A stretch of 64,000 nucleotides of DNA from Catenovulum maritimum (GCF_001050375.1 NZ_KQ130487.1:154698-218697), one strand, 5' to 3'; positions 18,061 to 27,677 are shown, numbered from the stretch's first letter. The notes: generated from the sequence alone by a model not told the origin. Made by a program: numbers and translations.

Positions 18061-18225
18061 TAATACCAATCCATCCTAATTATTGCTCAATTTTACGGGT
18101 TTAAAAGCACGTAAACTGCGTTATGAATTTTGCTATTAGTTTACTGGTAGCGGCAATTCATGCCTTGTTAGCGCACTTTTTTTCTACATAAAATATAGAT
18201 CAAAAACTTAGGTGAACTGGTATAA
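18061..18225 (+). repeat. MITE-like 165-bp element, copy 1
   Basis: It runs from TAATACCAATCCATC to GTGAACTGGTATAA, with imperfect terminal inverted repeats of about 20 bp. A copy in reverse orientation lies at 25232-25396 and differs at about 8 positions by my hand alignment. It has no coding frame. It fills most of the gap between epmA and the antiporter gene, which are convergent. Confidence 0.85.
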
Positions 18226-18308
18226 AAACATATCCTCACTGTATTAACTCAACTTTAAATACCGATTGAAAAATGCCTGAGCGGAGCAACCAAAGCGACA
18301 CATATGGA

Positions 18309-20267
18309 TTAACGTCCTTCCAATAAATAGCGCTCTGCTCTTTCAACTCTTCTCGGTATACCTATTAATATAACGATATCTTGAGCTTCAAGTTCAATAC
18401 TTGGATCAGGGTTGGGGTATTCCTTGTCTTTACGCCGAACGGCTGCGACTTCAACTCGCCTTAAAGGTAAATCAAGTTCGTTTAACTGCAGACCAATCGC
18501 AAATGCATCATTTGATAAAGTGACAGCATGCAAAAATTCCACATCTTCATCATTCATATGGCTTGAATCTCCACGATAAAAACCATGTAAACCATTATAA
18601 TGATTTTTCCGTTCTCGTCTGACTCGGCCAAATATCCGTTTAACCGGAACTCCAGATTGAAATAATACATGTGAGACTAGCATCAAACTGCCTTCCAGTG
18701 TTTCAGGAATAACTTCATCAGCACCAGCTTCAATTAAGGTATCTAAATTTTCATCACTATGGGTTCTAACTAATATTTTAGCCGTCGCTTCTAATTTTTT
18801 AATCTGTGCAATCACACTTAAGGTTTTGGCCAAATCATCAAAAGTAATAATAACGAGTTGGGCTTGGTTAATATTTGCCGCGGTTAAAATGGCAGCTTTT
18901 CTTGCGTCGCCAAAGTGTATATTTTCTGAAGCAGCTTTAGCTTCCCTAACTCGAGTTGGGTCCATATCGAGCGCGACAAACTGTATCGCCTCTAATTTCA
19001 AAAACCGACTAACGGTTTGCCCTACCCGACCAAAACCACAGATAATTACATGTTTATCTAAAGCAATATTTTCAATACCTAATTCAATTTCATCAATCAG
19101 GTTCTGATGGCTAATTAACTGACTTAACTTACCTGATTTATCGACTAAATATGGCGTAACGCCCATGCTGACAACACCAATTCCAACTATCATAGAAGCC
19201 GTATTTGGGTTAATTAACTGATGATCTAATGCAAGCGCAGCGATAACAAAGCCAAACTCGCCCATTTGGCATAGCATAATGCCAGCAGACCAAGAATCTG
19301 TTACATTTTGTGCCATTAATCTGGCGACTAACTGGATCATCAGTACTTTAACCAACATGATTGCAGCGACAGAAGCCAACACGAGATACCAAGATTCAGC
19401 AATAAAGCTAAGTTCAAGCTGCATGCCCACACTAATGAAAAATAGCCCCATTAAAATATCTCGAAACGGTCTAATATCTGCTTCTAGTTGATGTTTATAT
19501 TGGCTTTCTCCCAGCATCATCCCAGCTAAAAAAGCACCTAACGCCATAGATAAACCAAAAAAATGCGTAATAGCCCCAGTCACCAGAACAATCAAAATAC
19601 TGGTTAAAACAAAAAGTTCATCCGATCTAGCTTGCGCTATTTCATTAAAAATACGAGGTAAAACCCACTTACCAATTGCAATCATGCCAATAAAAACAAC
19701 TGTACCTTTTAATAAGGCTGTTGATAGTGCTAAAAACAAGCCGTCACTAGTCGCGCCTGAAATAATCGGGATAGCAATCAACATAGGGACAACAGCCAAA
19801 TCTTGAAATAATAAAATGGAAACAGCAAGCTGACCGCGCCTAATTTGTAGCTTTCCGGTTTCAGTTAATTGTTTAATTACGATAGCGGTAGAAGATAAGG
19901 CTAATGCGCAGCTGGCAACAAAGGATGTTTGCCAGCTAAAGCCAAGAATAAAGCAAATTGCAAAAACGATGGATAAACAAGATAAAACTTGAGCGAAACC
20001 TATGCCAAATACCATATGGCGCATGGCAAATAGCTTAGGAAATGAAAATTCGAGCCCTAAAGAAAATAATAAAAATACGATGCCAAGTTCTGCAACTAGA
20101 CTGATTTGAGCAGCATCAGATAATAAATCTAAAACCGATGGCCCAGCTATTACCCCAGCTAAAAGATAAGCAATTATAGGTGCGAGCTTTAAACGCCTAA
20201 ATGCAGCCACTAAACAGACTGAAATAATCAGTAAATAGACGACTTCAGTAAAAACACTCTGCGCCAT
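18309..20267 (-). CDS. Kef-type monovalent cation:proton antiporter (CPA2)
   Basis: This 652-residue inner-membrane protein has an N-terminal CPA2 exchanger domain of about 12-13 hydrophobic segments (residues 1-380). A cytoplasmic TrkA-N (RCK) domain follows, with nucleotide-binding IICGFGRVGQ near residues 408-417, and then a TrkA-C domain at the C-terminus with RVEVAAVRR and DIVILIGIP. The layout matches KefB/KefC and YbaL-type potassium efflux systems. No KefF/KefG partner gene is next to it, so glutathione gating is not supported by context. It is convergent with epmA. Confidence 0.92.
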   Translation of the reverse strand: MAQSVFTEVVYLLIISVCLVAAFRRLKLAPIIAYLLAGVIAGPSVLDLLSDAAQISLVAELGIVFLLFSLGLEFSFPKLFAMRHMVFGIGFAQVLSCLSIVFAICFILGFSWQTSFVASCALALSSTAIVIKQLTETGKLQIRRGQLAVSILLFQDLAVVPMLIAIPIISGATSDGLFLALSTALLKGTVVFIGMIAIGKWVLPRIFNEIAQARSDELFVLTSILIVLVTGAITHFFGLSMALGAFLAGMMLGESQYKHQLEADIRPFRDILMGLFFISVGMQLELSFIAESWYLVLASVAAIMLVKVLMIQLVARLMAQNVTDSWSAGIMLCQMGEFGFVIAALALDHQLINPNTASMIVGIGVVSMGVTPYLVDKSGKLSQLISHQNLIDEIELGIENIALDKHVIICGFGRVGQTVSRFLKLEAIQFVALDMDPTRVREAKAASENIHFGDARKAAILTAANINQAQLVIITFDDLAKTLSVIAQIKKLEATAKILVRTHSDENLDTLIEAGADEVIPETLEGSLMLVSHVLFQSGVPVKRIFGRVRRERKNHYNGLHGFYRGDSSHMNDEDVEFLHAVTLSNDAFAIGLQLNELDLPLRRVEVAAVRRKDKEYPNPDPSIELEAQDIVILIGIPRRVERAERYLLEGR

Positions 20268-20563
20268 AGAATCCTTTAAAATTATTTTGAAGCTAACTTC
20301 ATCTATCTTATTCAGAATTTAGTATTTAGCGCTTCGCTTTGACGGATACAATTAAATATAGAAGATAAACAGAGGCTTGTTTTAGTTTTTACAAAAAAAT
20401 TTATCAATTCAAAAATTATACGCTGTAGTTTTTTTGACGGCCAGATAAAACAAAGTCAAAAAACCAGCACCAAACAATTAAACCAATGAAAATAAAGACT
20501 TTTCTTTAGTTGGCACAGTTATCGCTAATTATTTCCTGTAATCAAAAGAGTTAGGTGATAATA
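20268..20563. other. Divergent upstream region with a long-loop inverted repeat
   Basis: This 296-bp gap lies between the divergent antiporter and GGDEF genes and should hold both promoters. The one structure I see is GTTTTTTTGAC at 20428-20438 with its near-perfect complement at 20455-20464, separated by 16 bases. No gene is apparent. Confidence 0.4.
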
Positions 20564-21463
20564 GTGGATAATTTACAGCGTTTCATAAATACAGATACAG
20601 GTTATATTTCCCCAATAAAATCGGGCGTTGTCGGCAATATAAGAACAGACTTCGAACCTAATTTCTCCAACTTGACTGAGCAACTGCAAACGTCTTTGAA
20701 ACTAGAAGAATTGCTGCAAATCTTTACCCATGAAGCGGCAAGATATCTCCAAATAAGTGGCGTACGCTTTCAATGCGAATCTATCTGCGTTGAAACCGAT
20801 AATTACGCTCAAGGCATTTACGAACATATTTCCGAAATCCGAGTAAAAAATCAATCGATAGGCTGCATCACCTATGCGGCATACAGTGAAATTGAACCTA
20901 GCGACGTTAAAATTCTACATCAAATGCAAGTAAAACTAGGCTTTCCGATTAAAAATGCGCTGCAATACGCTTTACTTCAACAACAAGCGCTAAAAGATCA
21001 CCTAACTAAGTTAGGTAACAGGGCTTCGTTTGATGAAAACTTTGATTTAGCTGTCGAGAAAGCGCAAAGAGATGATTCTAGTTTATTTTTATTTCTGCTT
21101 GATCTAGACAACTTTAAGCAAGCCAATGACAGATTTGGTCACTCTACTGGTGACCTCATCTTACAAGAGTTTTCAAATATTTTATCAAAAAGTGTTAGAC
21201 GTTCGGATCTGGCGTTTAGGTTTGGCGGAGATGAATTTGCCCTCATCCTAAATACAGATAATACAGATGTTGCAGACCGAGTTGCGGCTAGAATTAACAC
21301 CCTAGTTTCTCTAAACCCTAATATGCAAAAAACAGCGGTCACTACCTCTTTAGGCTATGCCCAATGGCATAGGCACCAAACTTGCGAACAACTTTTCGAT
21401 AAGGTGGATGGCCTATTATATGATGCAAAGCATAGACTCAAATCACAAAGAATATCAGCTTAA
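20564..21463 (+). CDS. Soluble diguanylate cyclase (GGDEF)
   Basis: This protein of about 299 residues makes cyclic di-GMP from GTP. The C-terminal GGDEF domain (about residues 140-295) has an intact RFGGDEFALIL signature, the DLDNFKQANDRFGH nucleotide/metal block, and an upstream RRSD that fits the RxxD inhibitory I-site. The first 140 residues lack membrane helices and could be a divergent GAF-like sensor. Start choice is uncertain: the GTG at 20564 has AGGTG six bases upstream, and an in-frame GTG at 20555 is also possible. Confidence 0.88.
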   Translation: MDNLQRFINTDTGYISPIKSGVVGNIRTDFEPNFSNLTEQLQTSLKLEELLQIFTHEAARYLQISGVRFQCESICVETDNYAQGIYEHISEIRVKNQSIGCITYAAYSEIEPSDVKILHQMQVKLGFPIKNALQYALLQQQALKDHLTKLGNRASFDENFDLAVEKAQRDDSSLFLFLLDLDNFKQANDRFGHSTGDLILQEFSNILSKSVRRSDLAFRFGGDEFALILNTDNTDVADRVAARINTLVSLNPNMQKTAVTTSLGYAQWHRHQTCEQLFDKVDGLLYDAKHRLKSQRISA

Positions 21464-21512
21464 TCTCGTTTAGTGGCGCTGTAAGGCTCAAAGTTAATAT
21501 CAAGGTAAATAC

Positions 21513-21567
21513 CCCATAGATTACGAAAAGTATTTTGAATCTTCGTAATCTTGAATGTTACTATGGG
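21513..21567 (+). promoter_or_regulatory. Two-tier stem-loop in the leader of the 105-residue protein
   Basis: An inner stem AGATTACGAA/TTCGTAATCT (21518-21527 and 21542-21551) has a 14-base loop. It is framed by CCCATAG (21513-21519) and CTATGGG (21561-21567), competing at two bases. The structure ends 24 bases before the ATG at 21592. No T tract follows, so a leader element or processing site is more likely than a terminator. Confidence 0.5.
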
Positions 21568-21591
21568 CCTTTAACGACAAAGAGCTATCAC

Positions 21592-21909
21592 ATGAGTTTA
21601 GAATCTGCTTTTCAATACGTTTTTGATGTTATTTGCAAACTCCACTTAGAGAACAAAAATATTTCAGTTGCAACTGTACGTAACAGTATGACAACTAAAG
21701 CGCCCTTACCTGTAATCACTAAAGCGATTGCAAGTTTTAAAGAAAACCCAGAACAATATCTTAGTGTCTACCAGCCAACAGAAGCACCTGAAGAAAAAAC
21801 ACAGGTGGAAGTTAACGTCAATCCAAAGCCTGAACTTGAAGAAAGAGTGAAACAGCTCGAACAGCAAGTTGCTTTCCTGACAGAACAACTTGCAAAATTG
21901 ACTAGCTAG
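21592..21909 (+). CDS. Hypothetical 105-residue protein with C-terminal coiled coil
   Basis: I do not recognise a named family. The first 55 residues are helical, with a segment (NISVATVRNSMTTKAPLPV) that could be a small helix-turn-helix reminiscent of KfrA-type N-terminal domains. An acidic, Pro-rich linker follows. Residues 80-105 form a heptad-like coiled coil (LEERVKQLEQQVAFLTEQL). The ATG at 21592 gives the most natural start; an in-frame codon at 21535 lies inside a stem-loop. The 3' end overlaps the convergent syd gene by eight bases. A DNA-binding role is a guess. Confidence 0.75.
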   Translation: MSLESAFQYVFDVICKLHLENKNISVATVRNSMTTKAPLPVITKAIASFKENPEQYLSVYQPTEAPEEKTQVEVNVNPKPELEERVKQLEQQVAFLTEQLAKLTS

Positions 21910-22444
21910 CTGGATTTAATAGCGCTAAAAACTCAGCAATAGAAGGCGCTAACAGTTGAACAGGCTCTTTGCCTACAGGTTCTAAAACGACTTCGCCTGA
22001 AGAGTTTAATACCGAGATAACATACATATCATCAGTGGTCGCAGCGATAAAAACTGTCGCTTGCTGCTTGAGTTTTTTCTTCATTAATAAGTGACCTATG
22101 ATATTTTGTTGCAGTAAATCAAAGTCATCTTCATTCCACGCTTGTATTAATGACAAACCATCTTGCTCATATAAGCAATCGATCGAGCCACTATAAAAAG
22201 AACAAAAATAGTCACTAATACTCGGATGAAGCTCAATATCAAGTGCTTGAGAAATATTAGATAAATCTTGTTTTTGACTTCGTAAAGCTGGATTCCAAGC
22301 ACTTGTTCCGTTTTCTACTTCACCAACCAAGCATGGACTTAGCCAATCCTCTTCATATTCACATCTGCCAAGATAGACTGAACTTTGATGCTGTTGAAAA
22401 CGCTGAAATAAATTTTCTAATGCTAATTTTACTGGAGTGGACAT
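21902..22444 (-). CDS. syd: SecY-interacting protein Syd
   Basis: This 180-residue protein matches Syd (181 residues in Escherichia), a peripheral protein that binds SecY at the cytoplasmic face and is proposed to check translocon quality. Conserved stretches include LHPSISDYFCSFYSGSI, LIQAWNEDDF, QQNIIGHLLMKKKLKQ, the FIAATTDDMYVISVLN-type block and a C-terminal LAPSIAEFLA. The ATG at 22444 fits the family start; a GTG at 22468 would add eight residues. It is divergent from queF, an arrangement also found in other gammaproteobacteria. Confidence 0.95.
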   Translation of the reverse strand: MSTPVKLALENLFQRFQQHQSSVYLGRCEYEEDWLSPCLVGEVENGTSAWNPALRSQKQDLSNISQALDIELHPSISDYFCSFYSGSIDCLYEQDGLSLIQAWNEDDFDLLQQNIIGHLLMKKKLKQQATVFIAATTDDMYVISVLNSSGEVVLEPVGKEPVQLLAPSIAEFLALLNPAS

Positions 22445-22489
22445 TTTTAGTTTAAAATAGGCTATCACTGAATAGATACATTTAGCCTT

Positions 22490-23338
22490 ATGTCTGACAT
22501 CAACTCAAGTAATTTACTAAAAGAACTTAAATTAGGTAAAGAAACAACCTATGTTTCTCACTATGACCCAAGCCAACTTGAAGCAGTTCCAAGAGCCTTA
22601 ACTAGAGAGTCATTGCCTAAACTCGAGCAAGAATTTACCGGTTATGATCTATGGACAGGATACGAAATATCTTGGCTAGATTTAAATGGAAAGCCAATTG
22701 TTAAAATTGGGGAATTCAGGTTTAGTGCGAATTCAGACAATTTAGTGGAATCGAAATCGTTTAAATTATATTTAAATAGCTTTAACCAATCTCAATTCAG
22801 CTCTGTAGAAGAGGTTGTCACTAAAATGACGACTGATTTAGCTAAAACGTCCGGCTTAGCAGTAGAAGTGAAATTATTTGATTTAGCCGAATATACTGAA
22901 TTCGGCCTTGCGAAACTAGTTTCAACCAACCTTGATAAGCAAGCAATCAAGATCACTGAATACGATTACAATCCAGATTTACTCAAGTTAGCAAGCGAAT
23001 CGCAAGAAGTTACTGAATCTATTTGCTCTCACTTGTTAAAATCAAATTGTCTAGTGACAGGCCAACCAGACTGGGGCAGTCTAGTTATAGAATATACTGG
23101 ACAGAAAATCTGCCATGAAGGTTTGCTCAAATATATCATCTCATTTAGAGGGCATAATGAATTCCACGAACATTGTGTAGAAAGAATTTATAGCGATATA
23201 CAAAGCAAATTCAACCCGAAAGCATTGTTAGTTTACGCCAGATACACCAGACGAGGTGGTTTAGATATCAACCCACTTAGAGCATCTTCACCAGAGTTGA
23301 TTAATCAAGTAAATAATCTACGCTTAGTTAGACAGTAA
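22490..23338 (+). CDS. queF: NADPH-dependent 7-cyano-7-deazaguanine reductase QueF
   Basis: This 282-residue enzyme reduces preQ0 to preQ1 in the synthesis of the tRNA base queuosine. It is the long, bimodular type II QueF of gammaproteobacteria. The catalytic Cys is in SNCLVTGQPDWGSL near residues 181-194, the substrate-binding stretch HEGLLKYIISFRGHNEFHEH follows, and YTRRGGLDINPLR is near the C-terminus. It starts 45 bases from syd on the opposite strand. A palindromic hairpin with a short T run follows at 23377-23397. Confidence 0.97.
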   Translation: MSDINSSNLLKELKLGKETTYVSHYDPSQLEAVPRALTRESLPKLEQEFTGYDLWTGYEISWLDLNGKPIVKIGEFRFSANSDNLVESKSFKLYLNSFNQSQFSSVEEVVTKMTTDLAKTSGLAVEVKLFDLAEYTEFGLAKLVSTNLDKQAIKITEYDYNPDLLKLASESQEVTESICSHLLKSNCLVTGQPDWGSLVIEYTGQKICHEGLLKYIISFRGHNEFHEHCVERIYSDIQSKFNPKALLVYARYTRRGGLDINPLRASSPELINQVNNLRLVRQ

Positions 23339-23376
23339 TTAGCGCTCAAATTCAGAATAAACTGGTAAAAATAAGC

Positions 23377-23397
23377 ATAAGTGAGTCACTTATTTTT
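23377..23397 (+). terminator. Probable queF terminator
   Basis: ATAAGTGA, G, TCACTTAT is a perfect 17-base palindrome followed directly by TTTT. Confidence 0.6.
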
Positions 23398-23550
23398 GAT
23401 ATAGAGTAGGCAAAACTTACATTTTACGGTTAAAATCATCCTTACAACGGACTAGGTGAATTATATAGATATATTTTCATGATCATTTGTTAAAGTATAT
23501 CAAACATAATTAACACTTAACTAACGATAGATTATCAAGGTTTTTCAAGA

Positions 23551-25119
23551 GTGTCGGACGAACAATTAGATTTATTAAAGAAAAAATTAGTCGTATCTGT
23601 TAAATCTAGACAGAAGCTCGAGCGAACTTACGAGCAGCAATTTAGCACTTTAACGGACTTTATATTACGTCTTTCAAATGTCTGTAAAGGCATAGACATT
23701 GAACTCGACAATAAACTAGGAAAGCTGCGTACTTTTTTATCTAAAAATACTGATATTGATAAGCTTTCACCTTTAATAAATGAATTAACCGAACTTTTAA
23801 AACAACACGAAACACGGATTACACTCAATCTCAAACAGGCGCAAACTGCACTTTTAGGTGCAGGAAAAAAATTACAAAAAGTTAAAGGCTTGCCTGATAA
23901 TTTAAGAAGAGAGTTACGAAGCACATTAAAAGGGGTTGAAGTACCACAAGATTCAATCATTCACCTTTTACCTTCATTAGAAAAACTAGTTGATTTCTAT
24001 CAAGAGGTGCTTGCACTTAAAGCTGAACTGGAAAGCAATAATACCGCGTCTAATGACAGTGCTGGTCTAGATACAGACAACTTACAAAAAGAAGTCGCAG
24101 CTGAGTTGCTCAATATTTTAAGCAATATCGCCTTCTCTGGTAACAGTGCTGAAAAAATAGACGTGATCCGCAATACACTAGCTCAACCAGTACAAGCCCA
24201 AACTCTGGTTGATTCTTGCGTTGAAATAATTCGCCTCGTAATTGAAAGTATCACAGAAGAAAGACAATCAGCGCAAAATTTCTTATTTAGTCTAAATGAC
24301 GCTTTAAGCTCTGTTCATACTGCAGTATCTACCTCTATTTCAGGTAGTAAAGAAATCAGTTCGTCTAAACAAAAAATTAATGACAAACTAAAACAAGAAT
24401 TAGCGGGTATGTCTAAAGAAGTCGCCAAAGCAACCTCTTTAGATGGCTTGAAAAAAGAGATTAATCGCAGTATTGGCGATATTGTTTCGGCCCTCAATCA
24501 AAAAGAAGAGTTAGAAGCAGAGGAACATCAGCTCTTGATTGATAGCTTAAGTGAAATGGAAGTCAGGTTAAAAGATCTGGAAGTAGAAGCTGAAGAATAT
24601 AAAAAGAAACTCTCTGAACAAAGATTTAAGTCGTTACAAGATGCGCTGACTAAATTACCTAACCGTGCTTCATTAGATGAACGTATGGAATTAGAGTATC
24701 GCCGTTGGATGCGCTATAACCATGATTTATGTCTGGCCGTCGCTGATATCGATCATTTCAAAAAAATCAATGATTCATTAGGCCATTCTGTTGGCGATAG
24801 AGTTTTACAAATTGTTGCTCAATCACTGCAAAAAACGTTAAGAGAAACTGACTATATCGCACGTTATGGTGGCGAGGAATTCGTACTCATTTTCCCTGAA
24901 TCAAATTTAAAATCTATCGAGAAGCGCTTAAATACGATTCGCCAACATATTGAATCTATTCCATTTAAATTTAAGCACTCGGATTTAAAAGTAACTATAT
25001 CCATGGGCGTTACCCAATTTAAAGCAATTGACCAACCACAAAGCGCATTTGACCGCGCAGACCAAGCGCTTTACGAAGCGAAACACGCAGGCAGAAACAA
25101 AGTTATCGTTAAGCGTTAA
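23551..25119 (+). CDS. Coiled-coil diguanylate cyclase (GGEEF)
   Basis: This 522-residue soluble protein has a long helical, coiled-coil N-terminal region (about residues 1-350) with no membrane helix. A C-terminal GGDEF domain (about 360-520) has the active variant RYGGEEFVLIF, the DIDHFKKINDSLGH block and the I-site RETD. A diguanylate cyclase whose dimerisation is set by the coiled coil is the likely reading. The start is GTG at 23551, with AAGG nine bases upstream. A perfect 11-bp stem-loop at 25192-25224 follows the gene. Confidence 0.9.
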   Translation: MSDEQLDLLKKKLVVSVKSRQKLERTYEQQFSTLTDFILRLSNVCKGIDIELDNKLGKLRTFLSKNTDIDKLSPLINELTELLKQHETRITLNLKQAQTALLGAGKKLQKVKGLPDNLRRELRSTLKGVEVPQDSIIHLLPSLEKLVDFYQEVLALKAELESNNTASNDSAGLDTDNLQKEVAAELLNILSNIAFSGNSAEKIDVIRNTLAQPVQAQTLVDSCVEIIRLVIESITEERQSAQNFLFSLNDALSSVHTAVSTSISGSKEISSSKQKINDKLKQELAGMSKEVAKATSLDGLKKEINRSIGDIVSALNQKEELEAEEHQLLIDSLSEMEVRLKDLEVEAEEYKKKLSEQRFKSLQDALTKLPNRASLDERMELEYRRWMRYNHDLCLAVADIDHFKKINDSLGHSVGDRVLQIVAQSLQKTLRETDYIARYGGEEFVLIFPESNLKSIEKRLNTIRQHIESIPFKFKHSDLKVTISMGVTQFKAIDQPQSAFDRADQALYEAKHAGRNKVIVKR

Positions 25120-25191
25120 GCGAAACAAACATTATTATTTCTGCTTATTTATTAAAAATTTAACATAAATAACTCAGCAAAAATTCTAAAC

Positions 25192-25224
25192 TTGAGTAAT
25201 ACTTAATTAAAAGGTATTACTCAA
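25192..25224. terminator. Perfect 11-bp stem-loop after the GGEEF gene
   Basis: TTGAGTAATAC and GTATTACTCAA pair perfectly around an 11-base loop. No T tract follows. The hairpin ends seven bases before the MITE-like element at 25232. Confidence 0.55.
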
Positions 25225-25231
25225 TAATCAA

Positions 25232-25396
25232 TTATACCAGTTCACCTAATTTTTTGATCCATATTTTGCGTAGAAAAAAAGTGCGCTAACAAGGCATTAA
25301 TTGCCGCTACTAGTAAACTAATAGCAAAATTCATAACGCAGTTTACGTGCTTTTTAACCAGTAAAATTGAGCAATAATTAGGATGGATTGGTATTA
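25232..25396 (-). repeat. MITE-like 165-bp element, copy 2 (reverse orientation)
   Basis: This is the reverse complement of the element at 18061-18225, of identical length and about 95% identical by hand alignment. It lies about 120 bases upstream of the ppnN start, so it may affect that promoter or its message. Confidence 0.85.
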
Positions 25397-25515
25397 CTTA
25401 CCTTATCTAGCAAATTATTTAAACAACTAAGCTCAGTCTGTGTGAAACACTATTAATGAATAGCACTCATTAAATTTTAGATTTTCAATCTGTGTACTAG
25501 GCAATGGAGTCGTGT

Positions 25516-26874
25516 ATGGCAATAGAAATCAATCCCATAGGTAGTATGGATTTATTATCACAACTAGAAGTTGATAAATTAAAGCAATCGTCAAATAAAG
25601 CCTTATATAAACTTTACCGAAACTGCTCTCTTGCTGTGTTGAATGTCGGCAGCCACACTGACAACAGTGATGAGATTTATAACCAATTCAAAGATTTTGA
25701 TATCAATGTCGTTAGAAGAGAGCGCGGGGTTAAATTACGTTTAATAAACCCACCAGAACACGCTTTTGTTGACGGTGAATTAATCATAGGTATCCAAGAA
25801 TTATTATTCGATGTGCTCCGAGATATTCTTTATACGGGCGTCAGAACGACTGAACTAGGTATTATCAATTTATCGGATTCAACCCATATTACCCACTATG
25901 TCTTCGACATTTTGAGAAATGCGGGTGCGCTACAAACGCATAAAGACCCAAATATGATAGTGTGTTGGGGTGGACATTCAATTAGAGAACATGAATACCA
26001 ATACACCAAAGATGTCGGCTACCAATTAGGTTTACGTGGTTTAAACATATGTACAGGCTGTGGCCCTGGTGCAATGAAAGGGCCAATGAAAGGCGCAACC
26101 ATAGGTCATTTAAAACAAAGAGTAAAACACGGTAGGTATTTAGGTTTAACAGAGCCGTCAATTATTGCGGCTGAGCCGCCAAACCCAATTGTAAACGAGC
26201 TAGTGATATTACCCGATATAGAGAAACGACTAGAGGCTTTTTTGCGTGTTTCCCATGGGATTATCATATTTCCAGGCGGTGCAGGTACTGCTGAAGAGCT
26301 ATTATATTTGCTTGGTATCATGCTCAACAAAGAAAACTCGACTCAATGTTTACCGATTGTTTTAACCGGTCCAGCAGAAAGCGCTGAGTATTTTAGAGAG
26401 ATAGATAATTTCATAAAAGCAACGCTTGGCGCAAAGGCAACTAGCTTATATAAAATAATTGTTGGTGACCCAGCTGGCGTTGCAAAATACATGAAAGATT
26501 CAATGGTCGAAGTTAGAGCGAATAGAAAATTAAGCGGTGATGCGTACCACTTTAATTGGTCGCTAAAAATTGAACATAACTTCCAACAACCATTTGAACC
26601 AACGCATGATAATGTCGCTGCACTTGATCTTCACTTAAATCAATCAACAGCTGAGTTAGCTGCCAATTTAAGACGAACATTTTCAGCTATAGTTGCAGGA
26701 AATGTAAAAGCAGAAGGAATTGAGCAAATCAAAAAACACGGTCCGTTTAAAATTAATGGCGACAAAAACTTAATGTCACGGATCGATAAATTGCTGCAAG
26801 CATATGTAGAGCAAGGTAGAATGAAATTACCAGGCACTAAGTATGAGCCATGTTATCAAATAGTTCAGGATTAA
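25516..26874 (+). CDS. ppnN: Pyrimidine/purine nucleotide 5'-monophosphate nucleosidase PpnN
   Basis: This 452-residue protein (Escherichia PpnN/YgdH: 454) cleaves nucleoside monophosphates to base and ribose 5-phosphate, and in enterics is stimulated by (p)ppGpp. The lysine-decarboxylase-like (LOG) Rossmann core contains the family motif [11 protein letters not shown] near residues 256-266 and [17 protein letters not shown] around residue 180. The flanking N- and C-terminal PpnN domains are present. The ATG at 25516 has GGAG six bases upstream; an in-frame ATG at 25504 overlaps that box. The SDR gene follows after seven bases. Confidence 0.97.
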   Translation: MAIEINPIGSMDLLSQLEVDKLKQSSNKALYKLYRNCSLAVLNVGSHTDNSDEIYNQFKDFDINVVRRERGVKLRLINPPEHAFVDGELIIGIQELLFDVLRDILYTGVRTTELGIINLSDSTHITHYVFDILRNAGALQTHKDPNMIVCWGGHSIREHEYQYTKDVGYQLGLRGLNICTGCGPGAMKGPMKGATIGHLKQRVKHGRYLGLTEPSIIAAEPPNPIVNELVILPDIEKRLEAFLRVSHGIIIFPGGAGTAEELLYLLGIMLNKENSTQCLPIVLTGPAESAEYFREIDNFIKATLGAKATSLYKIIVGDPAGVAKYMKDSMVEVRANRKLSGDAYHFNWSLKIEHNFQQPFEPTHDNVAALDLHLNQSTAELAANLRRTFSAIVAGNVKAEGIEQIKKHGPFKINGDKNLMSRIDKLLQAYVEQGRMKLPGTKYEPCYQIVQD

Positions 26875-26881
26875 CTTATTT

Positions 26882-27580
26882 ATGAAAACAGTTTTAATTA
26901 CAGGCGCCAATCGAGGGATTGGCCTTGAGTTTGTTAAGCAATACAGTAAAGCAGGCTATCAAGTATTAGCAACCACCCGCACTCCGCTTGAAGATAACGA
27001 ACTAAAGGCACTTAGCCAAACCCAAGAAAATATAAAAATATTCTCACTGGATGTAACTGACGAGAAACAAATAGCAGGTCTTAAAAGCATGTTATCAGGC
27101 CAAGCAATTGACATATTAATCGCCAATGCTGGATATTATGGCCCGAAAGACGAACAAGGTCAGTTTGGTCAGGTAAATACCGAAGAATGGCAAAAAACCT
27201 TGCTAATCAACGCTATTGCGCCGCTGAAATTAATCGAAAGTTTTGTTGATAATGTTGCGGCGAGTAAAGAGAAGAAGATCGTGGTATTAAGCAGTAAAAT
27301 GGGCAGTATGAGTGACAATAACTCAGGTGGTTGTTATATTTACCGTTCTTCAAAAGCAGCATTAAATGCAGTAGTCAAAAGCTTATCTGTCGACTTAGCC
27401 CCACAAGGCGTTAAACTCTTATCACTTCATCCTGGTTGGGTGCACACTGAAATGGGTGGCCCGAATGCCTTAATTGATACTAATACGTCTGTGACAGGTA
27501 TGAGAAAAGTTATATCTAAACTAACGAAAAAACTATCTGGTAGCTTTATTGCTTACGATAACCAAAGCATCGGTTGGTAA
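26882..27580 (+). CDS. Short-chain dehydrogenase/reductase (C-factor-like)
   Basis: This 232-residue enzyme has a Rossmann fold with the cofactor motif TGANRGIG at residues 7-14, the NAG motif (IANAGYYG) near residue 80, and the catalytic Ser with Tyr-x-x-x-Lys (YRSSK). The overall pattern resembles the CsgA/C-factor group of SDRs, and the substrate cannot be predicted. It starts seven bases after ppnN and is probably co-transcribed with it. A 9-bp perfect palindrome follows at 27585-27603. Confidence 0.92.
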   Translation: MKTVLITGANRGIGLEFVKQYSKAGYQVLATTRTPLEDNELKALSQTQENIKIFSLDVTDEKQIAGLKSMLSGQAIDILIANAGYYGPKDEQGQFGQVNTEEWQKTLLINAIAPLKLIESFVDNVAASKEKKIVVLSSKMGSMSDNNSGGCYIYRSSKAALNAVVKSLSVDLAPQGVKLLSLHPGWVHTEMGGPNALIDTNTSVTGMRKVISKLTKKLSGSFIAYDNQSIGW

Positions 27581-27584
27581 ACCC

Positions 27585-27603
27585 ATTTTGCTCCGAGCAA
27601 AAT
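27585..27603. terminator. Short perfect palindrome after the SDR gene
   Basis: ATTTTGCTC, C, GAGCAAAAT, five bases after the stop codon. The palindrome is perfect but no T run follows, so it is only a possible terminator. Confidence 0.4.
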
Positions 27604-27677
27604 CGCCGGAATTATGGAGAATAACCAGCTTTATTGAGGGCATTTTTCCTGATTACTGCGTTGAATTCGCTAATTTC

